Source: Sphaerisporangium fuscum
GTDB taxonomy: Bacteria > Actinomycetota > Actinomycetes > Streptosporangiales > Streptosporangiaceae
Direction: 5' to 3'
Length of the DNA: 64,000 nt
NCBI RefSeq assembly: GCF_018531465.1
Contig: NZ_JAHDTF010000027.1
Span: forward strand, 62,001 to 126,000
The position numbers and the translations under genes were made by a program. The notes under the pieces are model-generated. The model was given only the letters and a program-made list of their open reading frames with translations. It was not told the origin of the DNA and searched no databases. Positions 25,165 through 33,391 of this stretch are shown piece by piece. Numbering within the stretch: position 1 is the first letter of the stretch; every line of letters starts with the position of its first letter.

Positions 25165-25487
25165 CCGGTGGTCACCTCGTCTCCCGGGCGCGCCTCGGTC
25201 TGGCAGGCGCGCAATGACGGCTCGCCGTTGACGGTGATCAGGCAGTCGAAGCACACCCCGATGCCGCAGAACAGCCCGCGCGGACGCTTGTCGAAGCGGG
25301 TGGTGCGCCACGACCGGACCCCGGCGGCGTACAGGACGGCGCCGATCGTCTGGCCGGGCACCGCGGTGAGGGGGCGGCCGTCCACGGTGATCTCGAAGCC
25401 GGGCTCGGGCCGCGCGCCGACGACGTGGCCGGCGTGACGCGGCCCCGTCTCCCCGGCGGGGCGGTCCTGGTGGTGCGAAGTGGTCAC
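25161..25487 (-). CDS. Small (2Fe-2S)-binding subunit, hydroxyproline dehydrogenase
   Basis: 108 residues with a plant-type ferredoxin domain: FCGIGVCFDC supplies three Cys and SLRACQTEA the fourth. It matches the HcnA/LhpE-type small subunit. It starts at GTG 25487 in a GTGA overlap with the upstream oxidoreductase and ends in an ATGA overlap with the next one, so three subunits are made in tight succession. Confidence 0.87.
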   Translation of the reverse strand: MTTSHHQDRPAGETGPRHAGHVVGARPEPGFEITVDGRPLTAVPGQTIGAVLYAAGVRSWRTTRFDKRPRGLFCGIGVCFDCLITVNGEPSLRACQTEARPGDEVTTG

Positions 25488-26608
25488 GCCGCGAACCTTT
25501 CCGGGCGGAACGGACTCAGGTCGAGCTCGGGGGCCTTGCCGGTCAGCAGGCCCGCGATGAGGTGGCCGGTGGCGGGGGCGAGGCCGATGCCGGCGCCCTC
25601 GTGGCCGCACGCGTGGTACAGGCCGGGCGCGCGGGGGTCGCCGCCGATCACCGGAAGGTGGTCGGGACAGTAGGGGCGGAAGCCGCAGTACGTCCTGATC
25701 ACGCGGCGGTCGGCCAGCACGGGGAACAGCGTGACCGCCTGGCGGGCCAGCGCCTCCAGCACGGGGATCGAGACGGTGCGGTCGAAGCCGACCCGCTCGC
25801 GGCTGGCGCCGATGAGCACCGTGCCGGAGGGCGTGCCCTCGACGACCGCGCTGGTCTCCAGGCCCTCGTTGTCGCTCGCCACGTCGGTGACGTAGGCGGC
25901 CGTGTAGACCTTGTGCCTGACCAGCGGCGCGGCGAGGGGTTCGGTGACCAGGATGAAGCCGCGGCGCGGCAGGATCGGCAGGTCCAGGCCCGCCAGCGCG
26001 GCGACCTCGCCGCCCCAGGTGCCCGAGGCGTTCACCACGGCGCCCGCCGGGATGTCCCCCCGGTCGGTGCGCACGCCGGTGACCCGGTCGCCCTCGCGGA
26101 GGAAGCCGGTGACCGTCACCCCGGTGCGCAGGCGCACGCCGGGGGCCTGCTCCAGGAGCCGGGCGGCGGCGAGCATGGGCTGCACCTGGGAGTCCTGCGG
26201 ATAGAACACCCCGCCCGCGAGGTCCCGCGTCAGGTGCGGCTCGTAGTCGGGCAGCCGCCCGTGGTCGACCGGGGCGTACTCGACGCCACGGGCGCTCTGG
26301 GCCTCGGCGAGCGTGGTGAGCGTCCGCAGCACCTCGTCGGTCTCGGCCACGACGAGGCCGCCCTTGGGCTCGAACTCGAAGCCGCCCAGGCCGGCGAGCT
26401 CACGCCACAGCCGGTTCGACAGCAGCGCCAGCTCCAGCTCCGGGCCGGGTTCCTTGTCCGAGACGAGGATGTTGCCCTCGCCCGCCCCGGTCGTACCGGA
26501 TGCCACCGGGCCCCGGTCGACCACGGTGACCGACAGGCCCGCCCGGGCGGCGAAATACGCGCATGCCGCCCCGACGACACCCGCGCCGATCACGACGACG
26601 TCGGCCAT
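25484..26608 (-). CDS. DadA-like FAD oxidoreductase, hydroxyproline dehydrogenase catalytic subunit
   Basis: 374 residues of the DAO family: N-terminal FAD site VVVIGAGVVGAACAYFAARAG, substrate-domain motif YCGFRPYCPDHLPVIGG, and C-terminal HACGHEGAGIGLAPATGHLIAGL. It corresponds to the HcnC/LhpB-type subunit that oxidises the D-amino acid. It is the first gene of the catabolic unit. GGAGGTGGG directly precedes the ATG, and a promoter with an operator-like site lies at 26641-26670. Confidence 0.87.
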   Translation of the reverse strand: MADVVVIGAGVVGAACAYFAARAGLSVTVVDRGPVASGTTGAGEGNILVSDKEPGPELELALLSNRLWRELAGLGGFEFEPKGGLVVAETDEVLRTLTTLAEAQSARGVEYAPVDHGRLPDYEPHLTRDLAGGVFYPQDSQVQPMLAAARLLEQAPGVRLRTGVTVTGFLREGDRVTGVRTDRGDIPAGAVVNASGTWGGEVAALAGLDLPILPRRGFILVTEPLAAPLVRHKVYTAAYVTDVASDNEGLETSAVVEGTPSGTVLIGASRERVGFDRTVSIPVLEALARQAVTLFPVLADRRVIRTYCGFRPYCPDHLPVIGGDPRAPGLYHACGHEGAGIGLAPATGHLIAGLLTGKAPELDLSPFRPERFAA

Positions 26609-26640
26609 CCCACCTCCAACGCAATGCTTGACGACTCAGT

Positions 26641-26670
26641 AATATGTCACATAGCGAAAGGTCCCATCAA
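26641..26670 (-). promoter_or_regulatory. Promoter of the catabolic unit with operator-like site C
   Basis: On the minus strand, TTGATG (26670-26665), an 18-nt spacer and CATATT (26646-26641). The sequence TATGTGACATATTAC overlaps the -10 box. The shared TGTGACAT and the same 18-nt spacing as at 20159-20188 support common control. Confidence 0.45.
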
Positions 26671-26907
26671 TACCCCCTCGCAAGGCCACCCGTTCCACAC
26701 CTCTCTGGTACGAAATCGCTGCCCATCCCTACCGTTGCCCCAACCGGCTCCGGGAGAGGCGGCCGAGGCGAAGAGGGTGAACTCCCCGGTCTCTCCGGTA
26801 CGGCACCCCGGACGCGGCCACGGCGGCCGCCGGGAGTGGACGGCCGTTCTCGCGGACGCGGTGGGCGGGAGGCGCCGCTTTAGAGGGCGGCGGTATGGGC
26901 ACCTACC
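26671..26907. other. Intergenic region upstream of ctaA
   Basis: GC-rich with no convincing small gene or hairpin. It must hold the ctaA promoter. A TATGGG at 26894 would place transcription close to the ATG, so ctaA may be nearly leaderless. Confidence 0.4.
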
Positions 26908-27963
26908 ATGTGTGGCGTGACCGCAGCAGACCATCCCGTGACAGCTCCCGAGACGCAGGGCCGTACCGGCACCCCGCCGCAGCGCGCTCTCCTCGACCGG
27001 GTGCGCGGCCTCGCCCTGGCCTTCTTCCACACCGCCTGGACGCCCACGACCGTCACCATCAGGCGGTGGGCGCTGGCGAGCGTGGTCGTGAACGCCGGAA
27101 TCGCGGTCACCGGAGCGGCCGTCCGGGTCAGCGGCTCGGGGCTCGGCTGCCCCACCTGGCCCCGCTGCACCCCCGACAGCTTCGTGCCCGCGCCGCACGA
27201 CGCCCACGCGCCCATGAACATGGCGATCGAGTTCGGCAACCGGCTGCTGTCGTTCCTCGTCCTCGCCGTCGGCGTGGCCTGCGTGGTCGCGGTGTGGCGC
27301 GCGACCCCCCGCCGTCCCGCGCTGGTCAAGCTGGCCATGATCCAGCCGGTGGGCGTAGCGGTCCAGGGCCTGTGGGGCGGCCTGGTGGTGCGGTCGCTGC
27401 TCAACCCCGTCACCGTCGGGGTCCACTACCTGCTGTCCACCGGCATGATCCTGGCGGCGTTCGCGCTCTACGCCCGCTCCGGCGAGGGCGACGCCCCGCC
27501 GCGGCGGCTGGTGCACCGCGACATCCGCACCCTCGGCTTCGTGCTGGCCTTCGCCGTCTTCGTACTGCTGGTCGTCGGCGTCATGGTCAGCGGCACCGGC
27601 CCGCACTCCGGCGACGAGGCGGCCTCACGGTTCGACTTCGACATCCAGATGATGGCCCAGTTGCACGCCGACGTGGTGTGGATCGTGATCGGGCTGACGT
27701 TCGCGCTGCTGTTCGCCCTGCACGTCAGCGACTCCCCCGGCCGGGCGCGGCGCGGGGCGCTGGTGCTGCTCGGCGTCGAGCTCGCCCAGGGCTTCATCGG
27801 ATACGTCCAGTACTTCCTGGCCGTGCCCGCCTTCCTGGTCGCCCTGCACGTGCTCGGCTCCACCCTGGTGTGGATCGCGGCGCTGCGGGTGGTCTACCTC
27901 ATGCGCTCGCGCGGCCCTCTCGCCGCCCTCACCCCCAACCGAACGGACACGGCCCGCGTCTAA
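26908..27963 (+). CDS. ctaA: Heme A synthase (COX15/CtaA family)
   Basis: 351 residues with about eight helices. Family marks: GAAVRVSGSGLGCPTWPRC with the conserved Cys pair region, EFGNRLLSFL with a heme-ligand His counterpart later in VGVHYLLSTG, VMVSGTGPHSGDE, and QLHADVVW plus ALHVLGSTLVW carrying conserved His. It oxidises heme O to heme A for cytochrome c oxidase. Its partner ctaB is at 42220 in this window. The start is ATG 26908 or GTG 26917; neither has a strong ribosome site. Confidence 0.9.
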   Translation: MCGVTAADHPVTAPETQGRTGTPPQRALLDRVRGLALAFFHTAWTPTTVTIRRWALASVVVNAGIAVTGAAVRVSGSGLGCPTWPRCTPDSFVPAPHDAHAPMNMAIEFGNRLLSFLVLAVGVACVVAVWRATPRRPALVKLAMIQPVGVAVQGLWGGLVVRSLLNPVTVGVHYLLSTGMILAAFALYARSGEGDAPPRRLVHRDIRTLGFVLAFAVFVLLVVGVMVSGTGPHSGDEAASRFDFDIQMMAQLHADVVWIVIGLTFALLFALHVSDSPGRARRGALVLLGVELAQGFIGYVQYFLAVPAFLVALHVLGSTLVWIAALRVVYLMRSRGPLAALTPNRTDTARV

Positions 27964-27969
27964 GGGTTC

Positions 27970-28686
27970 GTGATCTCCTTACCGTCCTGGGCGGCCCGGA
28001 TCCGCCTCTCGCGCCGGGCGGGCCGCCGCCTGTACCAGGGGACCGTCGCGCTCAGCGTGCTGGCCCTGGCCCCGATGACCTGGGCGTGGCTGTCCTCCAT
28101 GCCCCACCGGACCACGGCCGGCGCCGGCGCCGCGTGGACGCGCGACGTCCCGGCGGCCCCGGTCGCCCTCGTGCTCGGCGCCGGGCTGTTCCACGGCGGG
28201 CCGAGTCCGATGCTCGCCACGCGGCTCGACATCGCCGCCGAACTGTACCGCTCAGGCAGGGTGCGCGCCCTGCTGCTGTCCGGTGACAACAGCCGCGTGG
28301 GGTACGACGAGCCGTCCGTCATGCGCGACTACCTGATCGCCCACGGCGTGCCGCGGAAGGTGCTGGTGCTCGACTACGCGGGGTTCGACACGTGGGACTC
28401 CTGCGTCCGCGCCCGCGACGTGTTCGGGGTGCGGCGGGTCACGGTGGTGACGCAGAACTTCCACCTGCCGCGCGCCGTCGCCCTGTGCCGGACCGCCGGC
28501 ATGGACGCCTTCGGCGTCGGCGACGACTCCTCGGCCACCTGGCCCGCCCAGACCACGGTCTACGCGGTGCGGGAGTTCGCCGCGACGGCCAAGGGCTTCC
28601 TCGACTCGGTGGTGCTGAGGTCCTCCCCGGTCTTCCCGGGGCCCCGGGAGACCTCTCTCGACCGGATCCTCGCCTCCCGCCCCTGA
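27970..28686 (+). CDS. YdcF/SanA-family (DUF218) envelope protein
   Basis: 238 residues: one N-terminal membrane anchor (about 25-45) and a DUF218 domain with VALVLGAGLFHGGPSPMLATRLD, LLLSGDNSRVGYDEPSVMRDYL and VVTQNFHLPRAVALCRTAG. E. coli SanA affects envelope permeability to vancomycin; the biochemical activity of the family is not settled. It starts at GTG 27970, six bases after the ctaA stop, so it is cotranscribed with ctaA. Confidence 0.85.
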   Translation: MISLPSWAARIRLSRRAGRRLYQGTVALSVLALAPMTWAWLSSMPHRTTAGAGAAWTRDVPAAPVALVLGAGLFHGGPSPMLATRLDIAAELYRSGRVRALLLSGDNSRVGYDEPSVMRDYLIAHGVPRKVLVLDYAGFDTWDSCVRARDVFGVRRVTVVTQNFHLPRAVALCRTAGMDAFGVGDDSSATWPAQTTVYAVREFAATAKGFLDSVVLRSSPVFPGPRETSLDRILASRP

Positions 28687-28696
28687 CGCGGCGCGC

Positions 28697-29176
28697 TCAC
28701 CCGCAGCCGACATCGGAGAACCTCGGGGGTGTGGCGCCCTTCATGACCGCGAGGAACCCGGCGGTCGCCGATTCGCCGGGATCCAGGCGAGGGTTCGACT
28801 CGGGCGCGTGGATCATGCCGACCGGTCCGTTCGCCATCGGCCTGCCGTTCCACGCCTTGGTGACGGTGATCCCCATCGGCATCATCCACCGGACGTACCA
28901 CTCGTTGATCGGCCCGACGCCGGTGTTCCTGATCGACGCCGAGGCCTGGAACCCGCCCCGCCACGACTTCACCAGCTTCACCGCCGCGGTGCAGGAGATC
29001 GGCGGCGGCAGGGTCGGGGACGCGCTCACCGCCTGCGACGACGCGGCGGGCGCCGGGGACGGGCGGGACGGCGGGCCCGCCGCCGAGGTGGTGCCGGGCC
29101 GCGTCAGGGCGAACGTGGTCAGCCCGGCGACGGCGATCACGGCCGCGGCTGAGGCGACCTTCGCGGTGGTCCTCAC
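28697..29176 (-). CDS. Secreted stand-alone CBM2-like carbohydrate-binding protein
   Basis: 159 residues. An N-terminal membrane/signal segment (about 7-25) and a Pro/Ser-rich linker are followed by a module of about 100 residues bounded by Cys (ISCTAAV to DVGCG). WRGGFQASASIRNTG, WYVRWMMPMGITVTKAWNG and LDPGESATAGF match family 2 carbohydrate-binding modules, which bind cellulose or chitin and are normally attached to hydrolases. No catalytic domain is present. It starts at GTG 29176. It follows the PrsW protease gene on the same strand with a 7-nt gap. Confidence 0.75.
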   Translation of the reverse strand: MRTTAKVASAAAVIAVAGLTTFALTRPGTTSAAGPPSRPSPAPAASSQAVSASPTLPPPISCTAAVKLVKSWRGGFQASASIRNTGVGPINEWYVRWMMPMGITVTKAWNGRPMANGPVGMIHAPESNPRLDPGESATAGFLAVMKGATPPRFSDVGCG

Positions 29177-29183
29177 GACACCC

Positions 29184-30455
29184 TCACCACCTGCCGCCCG
29201 GCTCTCCGGCCGGCGGGTACGGCTCCTGAGGGAAGACGTCCGGTGGCGGGTAGGGCGAGGCCGGATGGCGGGGGTCGTGGCCCGGCGCGTAGCCGGGCGG
29301 GGCCACGCCCCTGGAGATCCCGTCGCGGTGACGTTCGGGCACGGGGAAGGCCGCCTTGGCGGCGCTCATGCAGGCCAGCAGGGCCTCGCGCTGCGCCTCG
29401 AAGGAGTCCCTGTCGATGACGCCGCGCACTCCCCTCTCGTGGAGCAGGCCGAGCTCGGTGGAGGCGAGCTGGTAGTCGCGCATGGCCCGCAGCCCCGCAC
29501 GGCCGCCGTACGCCTTGGCCCACTGCCGCGCCTGCCTGCGTCCCTGCAGCGACGAAAGCATGAACACGTCGACGTCGGTGACCAGGCCGAGCCCTCCGTA
29601 CGGCGGCAGGTAGCGCTGGATGAGGCCGACGATGCGCTTGCGGTCCCTGACGATCACCCCGAGCTCGACGAAGAAGAGGATCATCAGCAGCAGGTACGCC
29701 AGCGCCAGGCCGAGGATGCCCGCGTAGGAGGTGAAGCCGTTCCAGGTGCCGTGCAGGGTGATCGCGCCGAGCCAGCCGAGGAAGATGACCCCGCCGCGCA
29801 TCGGGCTGCGGCTCTGCGCGGCGTACACCACCGAGATGCCGATCAGCGAGGTGAACAGCGGATGGGCGAACGGGGACAGCACGCCGCGGAGCACCACCGT
29901 CACCGCCAGCCCCTGCACGCCGTTCATGTCCTGGGCCATGATGTAGTAGCTGACGTTCTCGCTCATGGCGAAGCCGAGCCCGACCATGCTGGCGTAGATG
30001 ATGCCGTCGGTCGGCCCGTCGAGCTCGTGGCGGCGCCAGCGCAGCAGGCCGAGCAGCACCAGGCCCTTCATGGTCTCCTCGACCACGGGCGCCACGAAGG
30101 TCGCCACCAGGTTGCGGGCTCCGGTCGGGTCCTGGGTGGCGATGGTGACGTACCTCAGGTTGAGGCTGTTGAGCACGCCGGCGACCAGCACGGCGATGCC
30201 CGCGCCCCACATGAACGCGAAGGCCAGGTCCTTGCGGGGCTCGGGCTCCATGCGGTCGAGCGCGAGCACCCCGGCCAGCAGCAGCGGCACGGGCGCGAGC
30301 GCGAGGATGAGCGCGATGAAGAACTGGACCGGGTCGCCGTTGAAGACGTCGAACGAGAACGACACCAGCGCGCAGATCCCGGCCACGACGAGCCCGATGA
30401 TCAGTCCGACGGAGGGGCGTTCCTTAAGCACCCAGCGGGGATCAAGGTTCGTCAT
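29184..30455 (-). CDS. PrsW-family intramembrane metalloprotease
   Basis: 423 residues with about nine helices. Conserved motifs are VVEETMKGL (metal-binding/catalytic EExxK), FAMSENVSYY, and HPLFTSLIG plus HGTWNGF. PrsW enzymes cut anti-sigma factors at site 1 in Bacillus; the target here is unknown. The cytoplasmic C-terminal tail of about 150 residues ends in a Pro-rich stretch (HPASPYPPPDVFPQEPYPP). The ATG at 30455 is the first plausible start after the upstream non-coding region. Confidence 0.85.
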   Translation of the reverse strand: MTNLDPRWVLKERPSVGLIIGLVVAGICALVSFSFDVFNGDPVQFFIALILALAPVPLLLAGVLALDRMEPEPRKDLAFAFMWGAGIAVLVAGVLNSLNLRYVTIATQDPTGARNLVATFVAPVVEETMKGLVLLGLLRWRRHELDGPTDGIIYASMVGLGFAMSENVSYYIMAQDMNGVQGLAVTVVLRGVLSPFAHPLFTSLIGISVVYAAQSRSPMRGGVIFLGWLGAITLHGTWNGFTSYAGILGLALAYLLLMILFFVELGVIVRDRKRIVGLIQRYLPPYGGLGLVTDVDVFMLSSLQGRRQARQWAKAYGGRAGLRAMRDYQLASTELGLLHERGVRGVIDRDSFEAQREALLACMSAAKAAFPVPERHRDGISRGVAPPGYAPGHDPRHPASPYPPPDVFPQEPYPPAGEPGGRW

Positions 30456-30835
30456 GTTCGCGAGCGTAATCGACCGGGCACGAGGTGTCCGCCCCGCCCC
30501 CCACCGCATCGGCCCGGCCCGTGACCCGTCACACCGCATCACCCCACCTGACGACCGTCTCCCGGCCCCGTGAGGATTTCCCCCGCACGGCCGCCTCCAC
30601 ACCTCCCGGGCCCCTATACGGGCGGCGTATGACCTGGCGGCCGCGGCCGGGCCGGGATGTTCATCCTCGACGACGACGTCGATCCCGGCCTGCCCGCCGA
30701 CCACGGCGTCGACGACTCGGCCGGCGCCACCGAGATCCGGGAGCTCGAGAACAAGGTGGAAACCTCCTCGTCCCGCCCGGGGCGGAGGCACTAGCGTGAA
30801 TGCCCCGTCCTCACCGGAAAGAGGCCCTTCGCCCC
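30456..30835. other. Divergent intergenic region with a possible 45-codon ORF
   Basis: The plus strand holds an ORF at 30657-30794 (MFILDDDVDPGLPADHG, then an acidic tail) without a ribosome site. It may be a remnant or noise. No clear hairpin is present. The region must contain the PrsW and acetyltransferase promoters. Confidence 0.35.
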
Positions 30836-31390
30836 ATGCTGCTCATCCGCGAGATGCAGGAACCGGACATCGAGCCGGTGTCGGCCGTACGAATAGCCGG
30901 CTGGAAGACCGCCTACCGCGGCATGGTCCCCCAGACCTACCTCGACGGTCTGTCCGTCGAGGACGACGCCCGGGCCCGGCGGGAGTGGTTCAGGCGGAAC
31001 GACGGCACCGTCCTGAACCTCGTCGCCGAGGTGGACGGCACCGTGCGGGGCTGGCTGGCCATGGGCCCGAACCGCGACGACGACGCCGAACCGGGCACCG
31101 GCGAGATCTACGCCCTGTACGTCCGGCCCGAGCTCATCGGCACCGGAATCGGCCGGGCCCTGGTGGAGGCGGCCCTGGAGGCGGCGTCGGAACGGCGCTT
31201 CCATCGGCTCGTCCTGTGGGTCCTGGAGGCCAACCATCGAGCCCGCCGCTTCTACGCCTCCGCCGGCTTCACCCCCGACGGCACCGGAAAGCCGTGGGAG
31301 GTCGAAGGCACCCCCGTCCCCGAACTCCGCTACCACCGCCCCCTCGTACGGCACCCGGCCTCTCACCAGGGGCCTCATCACGACGGATGA
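30836..31390 (+). CDS. GNAT-family N-acetyltransferase
   Basis: 184 residues with the GNAT fold. The acetyl-CoA loop is IYALYVRPELIGTGIGRALVEAALE (V-x-P then Q/R-x-x-G-x-G/A) and motif B is LWVLEANHRARRFYASAGF. The substrate is unknown. ATG 30836 is preferred because the domain begins at MLLIREM. An upstream ATG at 30800 adds 12 residues. GGAAAGAGG lies a little far upstream, so the start is not certain. It is convergent with the next membrane protein gene. Confidence 0.8.
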   Translation: MLLIREMQEPDIEPVSAVRIAGWKTAYRGMVPQTYLDGLSVEDDARARREWFRRNDGTVLNLVAEVDGTVRGWLAMGPNRDDDAEPGTGEIYALYVRPELIGTGIGRALVEAALEAASERRFHRLVLWVLEANHRARRFYASAGFTPDGTGKPWEVEGTPVPELRYHRPLVRHPASHQGPHHDG

Positions 31391-31434
31391 CCCAGCGACC
31401 GCCCTGCACGGCCGCGCCGCGGACCGGCAGATCT

Positions 31435-32436
31435 TCACATCCCCGCGACGTCGCCTTTCCCGGGCCGTGTCAGCCGTAGGACGGTGGCCAGGGCGGCCGC
31501 GCCCGTGGCGATGCCCGTGAGGTGCTGGAGGACGGCCACGGGGAGGTACTCGGCCATCGCGTAGCCGGTGGGCCGGAGGATCGCCATGGGGAGCTTCCAG
31601 CAACTCCAGGCGAACAATGATCCCGAGCCCGCGAAGGCCAGGGTCGTCGGCAGCCACAGCGGCAGCCGGGCCGGACGGTGGCGGGTGAGCGTCCGGAGGC
31701 TCCAGGCGCTGATCAGCGCCCAGATCCCCGCGCTGGCGTTCAGCAGCCGGCCGTTGAGGTCCCAGTGGTCGCGGTGGGCGGGGTCGAGGCCGAGCGTCCC
31801 GCCGGCGGCCCAGTAGAGCCACAGCAGCCCCAGGACGACGGCCGCCGCCGTGGCCGGCGCGGCGAACCGCGGCGGGCGGCGCCGGGACTCCCCGGTGCGG
31901 ACGGGGGACCGTGGAGCGTCCTGGCTCCGGGAGAGGACGTCACCGACGCGGCCGAGGAAGGCGTGCGGCCATCTCTCGCGCATGTAGATCGGGAGGGCGA
32001 CGGCGAGCCCCACGCCCATCCCGATGAACCCGACGGTGATGAGGATCATGTCCCAGTCGGGCGCGGCGGCCGACGCTTCCTCCGCGCCGGCCCCGGCCGT
32101 CTGCATGCCGGCGCCGATCAGCATGTACGGGAGCATGGGGACCAGGAAGCCCGCTGCCACCCAGGCGATGAGGATCACCGGTGGGGCCGGGAGGCGGCGT
32201 CCCCACGGCCGCGCCAGCGCCAGCCCCAGGGTGACGCCGGTGGCGGACATCCCCACGGTGACCGCGTTGAGCACCACCATCCCGGCCTGCCCGCCCCCGC
32301 GGAGCAGGGCGGCGATCCAGATCAGCTTGACGACCAGGTAGAAGGACATCGTCAGCGCCGCGCCGTACCCCGCCGTCTTGCGTACGGCGACCCACCGCGC
32401 GCCGATGGCACTCCCACTCGCCGATCCTCGCGTCAC
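31435..32436 (-). CDS. Multi-helix membrane protein of unknown function
   Basis: 333 residues with about eight hydrophobic segments, for example LTMSFYLVVKLIWIAALL and TAAAVVLGLLWLYWAAGG. I do not recognise a family motif. GTG 32436 (AGGGGGC upstream) is preferred. ATG 32550 adds a charged, non-hydrophobic leader that would run into the divergent TetR promoter region. Being divergent from the TetR gene, it may be one of its targets. Confidence 0.6.
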   Translation of the reverse strand: MTRGSASGSAIGARWVAVRKTAGYGAALTMSFYLVVKLIWIAALLRGGGQAGMVVLNAVTVGMSATGVTLGLALARPWGRRLPAPPVILIAWVAAGFLVPMLPYMLIGAGMQTAGAGAEEASAAAPDWDMILITVGFIGMGVGLAVALPIYMRERWPHAFLGRVGDVLSRSQDAPRSPVRTGESRRRPPRFAAPATAAAVVLGLLWLYWAAGGTLGLDPAHRDHWDLNGRLLNASAGIWALISAWSLRTLTRHRPARLPLWLPTTLAFAGSGSLFAWSCWKLPMAILRPTGYAMAEYLPVAVLQHLTGIATGAAALATVLRLTRPGKGDVAGM

Positions 32437-32569
32437 GCCGCCCCCTGACCTCTCGTCGTCGTGAGGATCGTCGCGAAGGAGGGCCGCCCCCGACTCCCCT
32501 CGGCGGGGGAAACCCCTCCCTCTCACGGGGGACCGCCCGTTGTACGGCATCCCGGACAGGAGTACGGTG

Positions 32570-32609
32570 TGACTTGTTGACCAGATCAGCTAAATCAGTC
32601 AACAAGTCA
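32570..32609. promoter_or_regulatory. Perfect 12-bp inverted repeat, candidate TetR operator
   Basis: TGACTTGTTGAC and GTCAACAAGTCA with a 16-nt A/T-rich spacer, ending just before the ribosome site (AAAGGAGGG) of the TetR gene. The 40-bp span could hold two dimers. Confidence 0.7.
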
Positions 32610-32625
32610 AAAAGGAGGGCGCGGC

Positions 32626-33327
32626 GTGGTGGGGCGACCGAGGCAGGACGCGGATCGGGCCGATCGGATCCTGGACGCGGGGGCCGAGCTGCTCATGCGG
32701 CTCGGCTTCCGCAAGGTGACGATCGAGGACATCGCCCGGCAGGCCGGCATCGGCAAGGGCACGGTCTACCTGCACTGGCGCACCAAGCAGCAGCTTTTCG
32801 AGGCCCTGCTGCTGCGCGAGGCCATCACCTACGTCGAGAAGCTCGTGGACGAACTGCGCCGCGACCCCGCCACCGTGCGGCCGCACCGCCTGCTGGCGGC
32901 GTCGTTCCTGATCGTCCACGACCGGGCCGTGCTCCGGGCGATGATGACCGGGGAGATCGAGCCGTTGCAGGCGCGGATGAACCAGAGCCCGGCCCGCGGC
33001 CAGGAGCTGCTCACCACCACCAGGCTCGTCGGCCTGCTGACGCGGCACGGCCTGTTCCGGGAGGACGTGCCGGACCTGGTGTACGCGCTGACCGCGACGC
33101 AGGGCGGGTTCCTGCTGCTGGACAGCCTGGACCCGGCGGCGGCCGAGATGGACGTACGGGCGCGGGCCGACGCGCTCGCCCACGTCGTGCGGAACGCCTT
33201 CGAGCCGGCCGCCCCGCCTGATCAGCGGGTCCTGGCCGCCGCGGCCGCCGAGGCCGTGGAGGTCATGGAGGAGCTGCTCCCGCCCTACCGCGAATGGGTC
33301 TACGGCCACCAGCGGACGTCCACGTGA
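32626..33327 (+). CDS. TetR-family transcriptional regulator
   Basis: 233 residues. The N-terminal helix-turn-helix is typical: RILDAGAELLMRLGFRKVTIEDIA, then GIGKGTVYLHWRTKQQLFEALL. The C-terminal ligand domain is specific to the subgroup. It starts at GTG 32626 with AAAGGAGGG seven bases upstream. It is followed after 64 nt by a cytochrome P450 on the same strand and preceded by a perfect inverted repeat. A P450 controlled by this regulator is the simplest reading. Confidence 0.88.
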   Translation: MVGRPRQDADRADRILDAGAELLMRLGFRKVTIEDIARQAGIGKGTVYLHWRTKQQLFEALLLREAITYVEKLVDELRRDPATVRPHRLLAASFLIVHDRAVLRAMMTGEIEPLQARMNQSPARGQELLTTTRLVGLLTRHGLFREDVPDLVYALTATQGGFLLLDSLDPAAAEMDVRARADALAHVVRNAFEPAAPPDQRVLAAAAAEAVEVMEELLPPYREWVYGHQRTST

Positions 33328-33391
33328 CCGCGCGCCCGCGCGGCACGGCCGGCGGTCCGTGACCGGCCGGAACAGTCGAAGGAGATCAGAG

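Noticed and set aside
30657..30794. 45-codon ORF as a confident gene
   Set aside because: No ribosome site, no family and an isolated position. It is listed only inside the intergenic note.
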